Source of the DNA: Phoenix dactylifera
Lineage: Eukaryota; Streptophyta; Magnoliopsida; Arecales; Arecaceae
Direction of reading: 5' to 3'
Length of the DNA stretch: 64,000 bases
Assembly: GCF_009389715.1 (NCBI RefSeq)
Contig: NC_052407.1
Span: forward strand, 2,151,001-2,215,000
The notes below the pieces were generated by a model. That model was not told the origin of the DNA and made no database searches. It was given only the letters and a program-made list of their open reading frames with translations. The number at the start of each line of letters is the position of its first letter. Within the stretch, counting starts at the first letter, position 1. Positions 11,166 through 22,843 of this stretch are shown here, piece by piece. The translations under genes were made by a program, and so were the position numbers.

Positions 11166-13181
11166 TGTTGCCCAAAGAAACAACCCAAGAGGGGGGATGA
11201 ATTGGGTTTGGATTAATTATTGACAAATTAAAAACCATGATAAGTAAATAATTAAATCTAATTCAAGCAGGTTAATTAAACTAATTGATGAGGAGATTGG
11301 AGGAGACAAATAGCCAATGCAAACACAAAAAAATTTTATAGTGGTTCGGAGCCAACCCTTGCTCCTACGTCCTCTCCCAAAGCTTCACTTGGGAGTTCAC
11401 TATAATCCCTTATATTACAGCCGATTGTTTTACAAGTTCACAACCCAACTTGTTGTTTGCGCGAGATCACAACGAACTCGGTCGGTTTTCACAGGCTCAC
11501 CGACTAGAACCACCCGATTGTTTTTCCGGGATCACAATCAAACCCTTACACCGTTGGTTTTATCTTTGGCTCACCAACAAACCTTACAACCCTTGATTCA
11601 ATCCCCTGATTGAATCAAGTAAGAAAAACAGTTTGGAAAAAGATACAAGGAAAGCTTCTTAAAAAGTAAATATGAATCAATATGAATAGAGTAAATTTAG
11701 AAGCCCTCAAACAGATTTCAGAAGAGGAAGAAAGGGCTTCTCGAACTCTGAGTCTCCTCTTTGAGTGCACTGAAGATTTGATGTCAGAAGAGAAGCCTTG
11801 AATGTGAAGAAAAAACTTCTAGGAATGAATTGAATGCGTTTCTTCCTTTTTTTGCTTGTCTTTTCTCTCAATGGACTCTTGGTAGTTGGAAATGCCTTAA
11901 TACACATATGGAGTAACTCTCTTGTTGTCTACTACTGTTTACTCTGGCTATTTAACCAGTCCTTTTTGAAAAATAGCCGTTAGACACTAATTTGTAGCCG
12001 TTCTGCACAGTCTGCACCTTCTGACAATGTATCCTTTGGGGTTGGAGTCGACTCGCTCGATCTGGAGTCGACTCGGCGGTTGCTGGAGTCGACTCATGCT
12101 TTACTGGAGACGACTCGCCCACTGTTCAGGATTTGAATTAAAGTGTCGTCCCAACCTGAAGTCGACTCGGTCCAATCCTGGAGTCGACTCGCCAAGATCT
12201 GGAGATGACTTGGCATTTTGGAGATGGCTCGTTCTCAGGATTCCAGATATCTATTTTTCTGCATTTCTCTCTCGAGTCGACTCGGATCCTCTTGGAGTCG
12301 ACTCGGCTCTCAGAGCCCGAAAAATCGATCCTCTATCTGTTGATCTGAGCTGCCTCGGAGTCGACTCGCACTTTGTTGGGGTCGACTCGGCTGACTTGGC
12401 GTCGACTCTCGAATTCTCAGAGTCGACTCGTTCACAGGGTCACTGAGTTTAGTTTTCTGCCTTTCAGTCCGCTTTCCTCTGAGAGTCGACTCTTAACATG
12501 ATTAGGAGTCAACTCGCCAAACGTTGAAGTCGACTCGCATCCTTCTGGAATCGACTCGGTAACAGGGTCTAGAAAATACCTCTCTGTCTTTCTGTCTGTT
12601 ACTCCTTGGAGTCGACTCGGATCTGTAGAGAGTTGACTCGTCAAGCATCAGAGTTGACTCGTCAAGTATCGGAGTCGACTCGTCAAGCATCGGAGTCGAC
12701 TCGAAGCCTTCTGGAGTTGACTCAGTAACAGGGTCTAAAAACCATCATTCTGTCTTTCTGTTTGTTATCCTTTGGAGTCGACTCAGAACCGTCGGGAGTC
12801 GACTCCGCAAGCATCGGAGTCGACTCGAAATCTTCGGAGTCGACTCGGTGACAGGGACTGAAATTCATCTTTCTGTCCTTCTGTCTGTTCTCAATCGGAG
12901 TTGACTCGTAGTGTACCGGAGTCGACTCGAGCTTGTGCCAGAACCTCTGAAACACTTAGAGTCGACTCGCAATCTTCCGGAGTTGACTAGAGCTTCAGAC
13001 TTTGACTCAATTGAGTTCAACACTTAGCCAAATTACTTTGAACCAAGGCTCGATGCTCTTAAAGATAAATTCACATATATTTGCCTGAAACACTAGATTA
13101 AATTCATTAGTACAACATGAAATATACTCAGATGCTTTGAGCTCATCAAAATCAAATAGGGGTATATTCAATCACTCCACA
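11166..13181 (-). repeat. 3' LTR of the Sirevirus element
   Basis: It is 2016 bp, running from TGTTGCCCAAAG on the plus strand to CACTCCACA. It is 42 bp longer than the other LTR, fully explained by two extra copies of a 21-bp unit near 12640-12690. About 18 exact GAGTCGACTC palindromes lie between about 12047 and 12975, with many one-base variants such as GAGTTGACTC. Confidence 0.95.
12040..12985. repeat. GAGTCGACTC palindrome cluster in the Sirevirus LTR
   Basis: A 10-bp perfect palindrome containing a SalI site recurs about 18 times exactly, plus degenerate copies, irregularly spaced by about 16-90 bp. The other LTR has the same cluster at about 21748-22655. Maize Sireviruses are known to carry LTR palindrome clusters of a different consensus, so this is probably the lineage-specific equivalent. 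Reading frames across it encode Glu-Ser-Thr-rich repeats and are not genes. Confidence 0.85.
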
Positions 13182-13195
13182 ATTTTCCCCTTTTT
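13182..13195 (-). promoter_or_regulatory. Polypurine tract of the Sirevirus element
   Basis: On the minus strand CAAAAAGGGGAAAAT lies directly against the 3' LTR (TGTGGAGTG). This is the expected place and composition for the plus-strand primer. Confidence 0.85.
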
Positions 13196-14049
13196 GATGA
13201 TGACAAAACATTGAGTATTTGTAAAGTGAATTACTCAACCAAGAGATGATTTATAGTAAAGTTTTGAAATGAATTCAAATATCTAGTCATTTAATTTATC
13301 CAAAATTGAAAGGTATGAATCAGTAAATTCTGAAGTTAAAGCTCTCCCTTTTATTTGGAATTATATAAGCCTTCAAATCATGCAATCAATTGTTTGGCTT
13401 ATATGTGTTTAATGAATTTGCTTTCTTAAAATTTCAGATCCTCTCCCTCAACATGTGCATTCAATTTTGTTTAAGTCATTTTCAAATTTTCTGAATTTTT
13501 TAATGTTTTGAAACTATTGAACTTAAATTTTTACTTTCAGAGGGAAAATCTGACAATTTGTTCTTGAGTATGATTCAACTAATCTCCAAATATTCCTTGA
13601 ATAGATTCTGAAAATTACTCTTTGAGGAGCCCCAACAGAGAGATAATGAGCCTCGAGGTATTGAATCCACTAAGAACAAATTACATTTTACTTTAAGGAT
13701 TTTTTTTTGTTTAGTGATTCCCTTTACATTTCAATTCATCATATTTTCTCCCCCTTTTTGTCATCATAGCAAAAAGGCACATAACACAGAAAGAGATAAT
13801 AAGTCAAATTGCATAGTTTTTTTTGAAAGAAAATTTCTATTCATTGTATTAAAGTCAAGATTGAGTACAAAAGTGAATACATATCAGAAAAGTCCTCAAG
13901 GGACTGTACATCATAAAATCAAAAATACACTAGGGTCGTTTAGTAGTGGAGGATGTGGCTCCCGTACTCAGTCTAGCATGTTTTATGACCAAGCTTATCC
14001 CCTCAAATACATTCCCTAGTTGTGCGATGATCTCAGAGGTGGCCCTAGA
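13196..14049 (-). other. Sirevirus 3' untranslated stretch, no gene seen
   Basis: AT-rich DNA lies between the end of the envelope-like ORF and the polypurine tract. A second purine run (complement of ctccccctttttgtcatcatag, near 13748-13768) resembles the real tract. It may be one of the multiple polypurine tracts described for Sireviruses. Confidence 0.5.
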
Positions 14050-15425
14050 TTATATCTCAGTTAGTTGGGTCACAGTCTCTTGAATAGTGTCAAGCTTGAG
14101 GATTAATGCATTTGCAAGCCTTTCTGCACCTTGACTCTGGCTTCCCATCTCTTCTCTGATGCTATCTCGCATCTTTCTCGTGTCTTTCTTTATGTCGCTA
14201 AGGCACCAGTATTGACCCTGGACTAGGCTCCTTATGTTGGACATTTCCTCCTTAAGGTCTGCTATCATCTTGGATACCGCTGCTGTGGAGGGAATGATGT
14301 CAGTGGAGGGAGCACTAAGTGGACCTCGCAGCTCTCTCAATATGTCATCTCTCAGCTCCCTCACTATCTCCTCTCTCATCTTCCGAAGCTGCTCAGTGCT
14401 GATCTAGACTTTCAGGGGTTGCTGAGGTGGTGGAGCTGTAGATGGTCTAGCTGAAGTGGATGGGAATGAGGGACCAGAAGTGGATGGAAAAGTGGAAGGA
14501 GCTGTGTAGTGGTCCTGGTCATGGTCAGGGCTAGGTGAATGGTGAGTAGTAGGGTCAAATGGTGTGGATGAAGATGTTCTCCTAACCCAGACTCCCTCTA
14601 CTTTATGGAAGCCCATTCTGTGAAGAGTCCCCTCACCCATATGATCAGTGTGCCTGAGGGAGCGTGTGGGTTCTCCCTCAAGGATAGGGACCTCTAATTC
14701 CCTAAAGATAAGTGTAAAGAGCATACCGTAGGAAAGGCTTAGCCTAGGCTTATCTAAGGGTTCACAGAGATACCTATAGATTAGCTTTGGAAAGTTTATG
14801 GGAATGTCATGTAGAATGTAGAACATCAATGCTAGGTTCTTTTCTGAGACAAAGCCAAACTGACCAGTCTTAGAAAAAAGGATCCTAGATATAATGCTTA
14901 GGAGGAGTCGCATTTCAACCGAAAGCTGATTTGCAGACACCTCCTTTATGGGGGATTGGGGTGGTCTCCCTAAAATGGCCGTAAGGACCTCTGTCCTATC
15001 TGTGGGATGTGTGGGAGCGATCCCATCGCGAGACAAGTAGAGGATCCTAGCAATGAGATCTTCAAAAATGAGAATGGGGACATTGGCCACTACCCTTGGA
15101 CACCATCGCCACCCCTTATAACGGTCCCATAAAATTCCCTAACTAACCCTGGGTAGGTAGGGAGGTCAAGAGAACAGAAATATTCTAAGTTTTGGGCTCT
15201 AAGGTGATGCCCTAGGTTGAACCCTTCCCGGAAGAGGAAGTCAAAGTTGACTTGTCTCCCGGTAGAGACAACCCTCCCGGCGCACGGTTGCGAGGGAACT
15301 GTCCTCGGCGGAGAAGGAACCGGAGGTGGTGGCCTCACGGGTTCGTTTCTCGCTTTGGACCGTCTCTCGGCGCCGCTCGCGGAGAGAGGTCTCTTCCGGC
15401 TCGGGACAACTACTTTTCTAGGCAT
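14050..15425 (-). pseudogene. Envelope-like extra ORF of the Sirevirus element, broken
   Basis: This is a separate reading frame of about 458 codons downstream of pol, starting at an ATG (15423-15425). The order is a basic, Pro-rich N-terminus (RKVVVPSRKRP..., PPPPVPSPP), a globular centre with FDFLFREGFNLGHH, YPGLVREFY and MRLLLSIISRILF motifs, a low-complexity Ser/Thr/Pro linker, and a C-terminal coiled coil rich in Glu/Arg/Leu. The centre resembles the so-called putative plant transposon protein domain seen in Sirevirus extra ORFs. A one-base frameshift lies near 15090 and an in-frame TAG (CAG to TAG) at about 14404-14406. I see no convincing membrane segment. Its role is unknown; the envelope label rests on position only. 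Confidence 0.75.
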
Positions 15426-15594
15426 TTTTGACCTAATACGGAAGGATGGACTCGAAGGATGGAAGAAAACAAGGAAGAAATGATGGGAAAAAGGGTCGAG
15501 GACGATGTAGGAGATGACTCTAGGTTTTTGAACAGTGGCAGCCGAGAATAGAAGTGGAGAAAAAGATATTTCACTTAGGGTTAAAAGTCGGATT

Positions 15595-15715
15595 TCCGAC
15601 CTCGAGTCGACTCCGATAAGTCGCGAGTCGACTCGACATAAAGTCGACTCCTAAATATGAGCGAGTCGACTCTTTCACGAGGCGACTCTAAAATCTATTT
15701 GAGTCGACTCGAACT
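15595..15715. repeat. Second GAGTCGACTC cluster, between pol and the extra ORF
   Basis: Four exact or near-exact copies of GAGTCGACTC plus variants lie between the end of pol and the start of the envelope-like ORF. This matches the LTR palindromes but is internal. It could be a promoter-like unit for the extra ORF; that is inference. Confidence 0.75.
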
Positions 15716-15866
15716 CTGGCACATAACCAAAAATCCAGTTAATTTTGTGCCAAAGGAGAGAGATATGGAAATCTTTAGAACTTAATGAATGATTTGTTGA
15801 CCATAGACGAGAAATCCTACATCCAACATAAGCTAATCATCAAAATCAATGAATTATAGGAGAGTA

Positions 15867-16580
15867 TCACAAGAATGGATGCGAAGTTAATAAGGTCGAG
15901 AATGACCTGCGAAGACAGGCGTTGTTCTTTTTCAAAGGATCAATCACTCCTAACCCTCTTCTAAGAATACAAAATCGATCTTCACTCAAGGGTTTTGTGA
16001 AGATATCAGCAAGTTGATCATCAGTGCAAACAAATTCAAGCATCACATCACTATTTAACAAATGATCTCTTATGAAGTGATGTCTTATCTCAATATGTTT
16101 AGTTCTTTAGTGTTGAATTGGATTTTTAGTTAGATTTATGGCACTTGTATTATCACAATTTATGGAAATCTTATCTTGTTCAATGCCATAATCTTCAAGT
16201 TGTTGCTTGATCCATAAAATTTGAGTACAACAACTCCCGGCAGCAACATATTCGGCTTCAGCCGTAGATAGTGCAACCGAGTTTTGTTTCTTGCTAAACC
16301 ATGAAATTAGGTTCTCTCCTAAAAATTGACAAGATCCGCTGGTGCTTTTTCTATCAAGTTTACAATTAGCGAAGTCTGAATCAGTGTACCCTATTAAGTT
16401 TAATATTGATTCTTTAGAGTACCATAGATCTATATTTTTTGTTCCTATTAGATATTTAAAGATTCTCTTAACTGTAATTAGGTGTGATTCCTTAGGATTA
16501 GATTGATATCTAGCACACATGCATACACTAAACATGATATCAGGTCTACTTGCTGTAAGATATAATAAAGATTCTATCAT
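15867..16580 (-). pseudogene. Sirevirus RNase H and pol C-terminus
   Basis: This continues the RT frame. Motifs: IESLLYLTASRPDIMFSV, GYTDSDFANCKLDRKSTSG, LISWFSKKQNSVALSTAEAEYVA, and after a stop the C-terminal [12 protein letters not shown] and [13 protein letters not shown] segments. TAA at 16107-16109 interrupts it (TCA to TAA type). The frame itself is kept, so the two halves belong to one ancestral ORF ending near 15867. Confidence 0.9.
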
Positions 16581-16595
16581 ACCTCTATACAGCTT

Positions 16596-18401
16596 TTATT
16601 CTACTGATTTACCTGATTCATCTTTGTTTAGTTTGCATGATGAGCTCATAGAAGTGCCAATTGACTTGTTTCCATCCATACCAAACTTCTTTAGCATTTT
16701 CTTGATGTATTTAGCTTGATTGATGAAAATCCCTTCCTTGGATTGTTTGATTTGAAATCCGAGGAAGTAGTTCAATTCTCCCATCATGCTCATCTCAAAT
16801 TCACTCTGCATTAATTCAGCAAACTCTTCGCAAAGACGATTGTTAGTAGCACCGAAAATAATATCATCTACATAAATCTGTACTACTAACATATTTTTAT
16901 TTTTCTTTTTCAAAAATAGAGTTGCATCAACATTTCTTTTAAAAAATTCATGGTCTAACAGAAATTTGCTAAGTCTTTCATACCATGCTCTAGGGGCTTG
17001 TTTTAGACCATAAAGTGCTTTATTTAGTTTATAAACATAATTGGAGTATTGATGATTCTCAAAACCAGGAGGTTGTTCTACATAAACCTCCTCATTAATA
17101 TACCCATTCAAGAAGGCACTTTTTACATCCATTTGGAATAATTTAAAATCTTTATCACATGCAAATGCTAGTAACAATCTAATTGCCTCAAGTCTAGCTA
17201 CAGGAGCAAAAGTCTCATCAAAGTCTATACCTTCTTCTTGATTATAGCCCTTTGCTACTAGTCTAGCCTTGTTCCTAACTACAACTCCATTTTCATCAAG
17301 TTTATTTTTGTATATCCATTTAGTTTCTATTATTGAGTATTCAGTGGGTCTTTCAACTAAGTTCCATACTTTATTTCTTGTAAATTGGTTAAGTTTCTCT
17401 TGCATAGCATTTATCCAATTTACATCATTTTTAGCTTCTTCAATGTTTTTAGGTTCTAAATGTGAAACAAATGCAAGATGATTATTTAAGTTTCTAAGAG
17501 AGGCTCTAGTTCTAACAGGTTGAGATGGATCATCTAAGATTAACTCTTTAGGGTGACCGTGAGCATACCTCCAAGCCTTTGTAAGCCCATGTTCGGCAAT
17601 TACCTCTTGGCTTGTTGAAGTTTCTTCAACTTGCTTGGGTTCATCCTCCTGTAGAGTCATGTGATCCATCTTTTCTTCAATTTTACCTGCATCATCATCA
17701 AACACTACTCTCTTGCTGGAGGAAGCATCATTAGACTCATCAAAAATAACATGGATAGATTCTTCAATAACAAGGTTTCTTTTGTTGAAGACTCTATAAG
17801 CCTTACTTGATGTAGAATATCCCAAAAAGATACCTTCATCAGATTTGGAATCAAATTTACCTAAATTATCTTTCCCATTATTATGAATGAAACACCTACA
17901 GCCAAACACATGAAAGTAGGTTACTTTGGGCTTTCTATCTCTCCAAAGTTCGTAAAGTGTTTTCTTTATAATTGGTCTTAATAGAACTCTATTTATTATG
18001 TGACATGATGTGTTAATGGCTTCTCCCCAAAAATACTTTGGGAAGTCACTTTCACACAACATGGTCCTAGCTATTTTCTCTAGGGTTCTATTCTTTCTTT
18101 CCACAACTCCATTTTGTTGTGATATCCTAGGTGCAGAGAAATTATGAGTTATTCCCTTTTTACTACAGAATTCATCAAATAGATGATTTTCAAATTTTGT
18201 TCCATGATCACTCCTAATTGCTATAACTGAACTATTTTTTGTATTTGTTACCTCCTTGTGGAATTTCTTAAAAACTGAAAATGCTTCGTCCTTATGAGCT
18301 AAAAACATGATCCATGTGTATCTAGAAAAATCATCAACTATGATAAGTCCATACTTGTTTCCACCAAGGCTTGTGGTCCTAGTTGGTCCAAAAAGGTCCA
18401 T
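16596..18401 (-). pseudogene. Sirevirus integrase and reverse transcriptase
   Basis: This is the longest open stretch of the element (601 codons). The integrase core runs from [15 protein letters not shown] through [14 protein letters not shown] to [16 protein letters not shown], with the D, D and E positions present. A copia-type C-terminal domain follows ([29 protein letters not shown]), then RT with [41 protein letters not shown] and the catalytic [12 protein letters not shown] (CAA or GAA to TAA) ends it just before KLYRGM. Upstream an indel separates it from the GAG-pre-integrase part. Confidence 0.93.
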
Positions 18402-18463
18402 GTGAAGTAGCTCAAGGGGTCTAGTTGTAGAGACACAATTTATGAACTTAAAAGAGCTTTAGA

Positions 18464-18991
18464 TTATTTGCCAAATTGACATGCTTTACAGATTTTGTTT
18501 TTCTCAAATTTCAGCTTTGGCAAACTAATCACGGAATCTCTTTTAACTAATTTAGATAATGTGTCCATGCTTGCATGACCTAATTTACGATGGCATAACC
18601 AACTTGCCTCACCAAGCTTAGTATCATTAGCTACTAAGCAGTGGCTGTTTTTAGCAAGATCATCAAGATCTACTACGTAAATATTGCCACGTCTTAGTCC
18701 TTTGAAAACTAAACTATTGTTAGTTGAGTTGGTTATGATGCACATAGGTGGCTTAAACAATACATCAAAGCCTTTATCACATAGTTAACTAATGCTAATT
18801 AAATTATGCTTAAGACCATCTACAAACCGAACATTATCAATAAAGGTCGAAGGTGTGATTTGTATCTTACCAATACCCATGATGTGACCTTGGTTATCAT
18901 CTCCAAAAGTCACCACACCTTCTTTCTTAGGTTCTAGGGCGAAAAATTGCTTCTTGTCATCCGTCATGTGTCTTGAGCAGCCACCATCCAA
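18464..18991 (-). pseudogene. Sirevirus protease and GAG-pre-integrase remnant
   Basis: Two stretches share one frame. The upstream one carries the protease motif in the form DGGCSRHMT, so the catalytic D-S-G has Ser replaced by Gly (AGT to GGT type). It also has the GLKHNLISIS segment. A TAA at about 18785-18787 (CAA to TAA) interrupts. The downstream one carries the GAG-pre-integrase HHCC finger (WLCHRKLGHASMDTL, CKACQFGK). A small deletion near 18462 then shifts the frame before the integrase core. Confidence 0.88.
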
Positions 18992-19086
18992 GTACCAACA
19001 GTTTTTATTGAGCTTGGCTGCAAGACACTCCTACACAAGGAAATCATATAATCTTAGGTACCCAAGTTTTCTTGGGTCCTTCAAGG

Positions 19087-20821
19087 TTAGCTATGTTGGT
19101 TCCTTTTGGAACCCAAATCTTTTTTATTTTTTTTAGCTTCTATTTTTCTATGGTCACACACATTAGCTTTATGTCCTACTTTTCCACAGCAAAAATAGGT
19201 TATATTTTTAGTTTTACTTTTTCCAGCTTTTACAAAAAAGTTTTTAAGAAACTTTTGCTTATTCTTAGGCTTATATCCTAAACCAGCTCTATTAAACACG
19301 GCTCGTTAACTATTAAGAATCATCTCCAATTTTTCAGAACTATATGTAAACTTTTCTACAATAGGTTTATATTTTTCAAATTATTTTGTTAAGTTCAGTT
19401 TTTCTATTTTAATAAGCTTAAGTCTTTTGTAAGATTATCTTTTATAGTTTTATTACTGTTTTTATATTCTGAAATCTCTTTAGTTAATCTTTCTTTGTCT
19501 TTAATCGAGGTACAGTTATTTTGAGTTAATAAATGGTTGCTTGTTTTAAGTTCTAAGTTTTATTTAATAATGAAGTCCTTTTTCTTAATCAGACTATCAT
19601 TTTTATGACTAAAAGATTTATTAGTCAACCTCAAATCTTTGTTTTTAAGAGTTAAAGATTTATACTCATCCATTAGTTCATTAAAGGCATCATACAATTC
19701 ATCAAAAGTAAACTCTAACTGAGTTTCAGATGTTACCTCATTATCATTTGCCATAAAGCAAAAATTTGCTTTTCCTCTTGTTTCTCATCCGATGATGATG
19801 ATGATTGATCGAAGTCTGTCAAAGTGGAGACAAGAGCTTTCTTCTTTTTGTATTTGCTGCCCTTCTTCAGCAAAAGATAGTCGATTTTGAAATGTTCCGG
19901 CTTCTTGCATTCATAGTATCCGATTTCCTCACTTTTCCTTTTCTTACCTTTATCCTTGTTGTAGGAACTTGAGGAACCTCTCTTCTGATGAAAGGACTTC
20001 TTCCGGTTGATGAATCTTCTAAACTTTCGCACGAGAAGAGCCTCATCTTCATCTCCCTCATTGTCTTCTTCTTCACTGCTGCTACTGCAAGAGGGATCCT
20101 TGTTAGAAGAAGTAGACTTAAGGGCAATTACCTTTTTCTTGTGGAAGAACTCTTCTTCACTGTGTTGCTTCATTGTGAGCTCATGTGTCATCAAAGATCC
20201 AAGGAGCTCCTCGAGTGGCAGCTTGTTCAAGTCTTTAGCTTCTTGGATCGCCGTTACCTTGGCTTCCCATGATCTTGGTAAAGATCAAAGAATTTTCTTG
20301 ACAAGGTCACTGTTAGTATAACTTTTGCCAAGACTTTTTAAGCCGTTGACAATATCAGTAAATCTAGTGAACATGCAAGTGACGGTTTCATTAGATTCTA
20401 TTTTAAACAGTTCATACTTATGAACTAGCATGTTTATTTTAGATTCCTTTACTTGATTCGTGCCCTCATGGGTCACTTCAAGTCTATCCCATATCTCTTT
20501 TGCAGAATTGCAAGTAGAGATTCTATTAAATTCATTATGGTCTAAGGCACAATAAAGTACATTCATTGCTTTGGCATTTATTTGTGCCTTCCTTCTATCA
20601 CTATCATCCCAATCTTTTTCAAGCTTGGGTATAACAATGTTATCTACATAGATAGAACGAATATATGGTCCATTAACTATGATGCTCCAAACATCATAGT
20701 CTTGGGCTTGGATAAATATCCTCATTCTAGCCTTCCAATAGGTGTAGTTAGTTCCATTGAAGAATAGAGACCTATTGGTGGATTGCCTCTCACTAAGAGA
20801 AGATCCAAAAGGGGTTGTCAT
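19087..20821 (-). pseudogene. Sirevirus gag with zinc knuckle, broken
   Basis: Gag starts at an ATG at 20819-20821 (MTTPFGSSLSERQ...). Its capsid core includes FNGTNYTYWKARMRIFIQ and EIWDRLEVTHEGTNQVK. An in-frame TGA (CGA to TGA) follows KKIL at about 20282-20284. The same frame resumes with a Ser/Glu-rich linker and a Lys-rich stretch. A one-base deletion near 19740-19755 shifts to the frame of NDNEVTSETQLEFTFDELYD. The last piece (19087-19299) has a zinc knuckle (CCGKVGHKANVC) whose first Cys appears replaced by Tyr. Confidence 0.9.
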
Positions 20822-20855
20822 TTTAATCTTTTACTCTTTTAATATAAGAGCTCCG

Positions 20856-20867
20856 GCTCTGATACCA
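20856..20867 (-). promoter_or_regulatory. Primer binding site of the Sirevirus element
   Basis: The minus strand reads TGGTATCAGAGCCGG two bases after the 5' LTR. It matches initiator Met tRNA and sets the element's orientation as minus. Confidence 0.93.
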
Positions 20868-20869
20868 CT

Positions 20870-22843
20870 TGTTGCCCAAAGAGACAACCCAAGAGGAGGG
20901 GTGAATTGGGTTTGGATTAATTATTGACAAATTAAAAACTATGATAAGTAAATAATTAAATCTAATGCAAGCAGGTTAATTAAGCTACTTGATGAGGAGA
21001 TTGGAAGAGACAAATAGCCAATGCAAACACAAGAAAATTTTATAGTGGTTCAGAGCCAACCCTTGCTCCTACATCCACTCCCCAAGCTTCACTTGGGAGT
21101 TCACTATAATCTCTTGGATTACAGCTGGTTGTTTTACAAGTTCACAACCCAACTTGTTGTTTTCGCGAGATCACAACGAACTCGGTTGGTTTTCACAAGC
21201 TCACCGACTAGAACCATCCGATTGTTTTCTGGGGATCACAATCAAACCCTTACACCATTGGTTTTATCTTTGGCTCACCAACAAACCTTACAACCCTTGA
21301 TTCAATCCCCTGATTGAATCAAGTAAGAAAAACAGTTTGGAAAAAGATACAAGGAAAGCTTCTTAAAAAGCAAATATGAATCAATATGAATAGAGTAAAG
21401 TTAGAAGCCCTCAAACAGATTTCAGAAGAGGAAGAAAGGGCTTCTCCAACTCTGAGTCTCCTCTTTGAGTGCACTGAAGATTTGATGTCAGAAGAGAAGC
21501 CTTGAATGCGAAGAAAAAACTTCTAGGAATGAATTGAATGCGTTTCTTCCTTTTTTTGCTTGTCTTTTCTCTCAATGGACTCTTGGTAGTTGGAAATGCC
21601 TTAATGCACAGATGGAGTAACTCTCTTGTTATCTACTACTGTTTACTCTGGCTATTTAACTAGTCCTTTTTGAAAAATAGCCGTTAGACACTGATTTGTA
21701 GCCATTCTGCACAGTCTGCACCTCCTGACAATGTATCCGTTGGGGTTGGAGTCGACTCGCTCGATCTGGAGTCGACTTGGCTGTTGCTAGAGTCGATTCA
21801 TGCTTTACTAGAGATGACTCGCCCACTATTCAGGATTTGAATTAAAGTGCCGTCCCAACCTGGAGTCGACTCGGTCCAATCCTAAAGTCGACTCGCCAAG
21901 ATCTGAAGATGACTCGGCATTTTGGAGACGGCTCGTTCTCAGAATTCCAGAGATCTATTTTTCTGCATTTCTCTCTCGAGTCGACTCGGATCCTCTTGGA
22001 GTCGACTCGGCTCTTAGAGCCTGAAAAACCGATCTTCTATCTGTTGATCTGATCTGCCTCGGAGTCGACTTGCACTTTGTTGGGGTCGACTCGGCTGACT
22101 TGGGGTCGACTCTCAAATTCTCGGAGTCGACTCGTTTACAGGGTCACTGAGTTTGGTTTTCTACCTTTCAGTCCGCTTTTCTGTGAGAGTCGACTCTTGG
22201 CATGATTAGGAGTCAACTTGCCAAACGTTGGAGTCGACTCGCATTCTTCTGGAGTCGACTCGGTAACAGGGTCTAGAAAATACCTCTCTGTCTTTCTGTC
22301 TGTTACTCCTTGGAGTCGACTCGGATCTGTAGAGAGTCGACTCGTCAAGCATCGAAGTCGACTCGAAGCCTTCTGGAGTTGACTCAGTAACAGGGTCTAA
22401 AAACCATCGTTCTGTCTTTCTGTCTGTTACCCTTTGGAGTCGACTCGGAACCATCGGGAGTCGACTCGGCAAGCATCGGAGTCGACTCGAAATCTTCGGA
22501 GTCGACTCGATGATAGGGTCTGAAATTCATCTTTTTGTCCTTCTGTCTGTTCTCAGTCGGAGTCGACTCGTAGTGTACCGGAGTCGACTCGAGCTTATGC
22601 CAAAATCTCTGAAACACTTAGAGTCGACTCGCAATTTTCCGAAGTCGACTCGAGCTTCAGACTTTGGCTCAATTGAGTTCAACACTTAGCCAAATTACTT
22701 TGAACCAAGGCTCGATGCTCTTAAAGATAAATTCACATATATTCGTCTGAAACACTAGATTGAATTTATTAGTATAACATGAAATATACTCAGATGCTTT
22801 GAGCTCATCAAAATCAAATAGGGGTATATTCAATCACTCCACA
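20870..22843 (-). repeat. 5' LTR of the Sirevirus element
   Basis: It is 1974 bp and is followed on the plus strand by the atctt target-site duplication at 22844-22848. Several GAGTCGACTC sites here are intact where the other LTR has GAGTTGACTC, and the reverse also occurs, as expected for independent decay of methylated CpG. Confidence 0.95.

Larger units (their letters stand above)
11166..22843 (-). mobile_element. Sirevirus-type copia retrotransposon with envelope-like ORF
   Basis: The element is 11,678 bp on the minus strand, with about 2-kb LTRs, TSD atctt at 11161-11165 and 22844-22848, and an empty site in copy B near 57528. Domain order on the minus strand is gag, zinc knuckle, protease, integrase, RT, RNase H, then an extra ORF before the 3' LTR. 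Long LTRs, an extra 3' ORF and clustered palindromes are hallmarks of Sireviruses (Maximus lineage). Hand comparison of the first ~410 bp of the LTRs gives about 26 differences (near 6%), so it appears older than copia element 1. At least six in-frame stops or frameshifts break it. Confidence 0.93.

Noticed and set aside
12027..12955. Open frames rich in Glu-Ser-Thr or Arg-Val-Asp-Ser repeats in both LTRs
   Set aside because: They are translations of the GAGTCGACTC palindrome repeats in several frames, not proteins.
12040..12985. CRISPR-like array of short repeats
   Set aside because: Spacing is irregular, the repeats are palindromes inside an LTR duplicated at the other end of the element, and the genome is eukaryotic.
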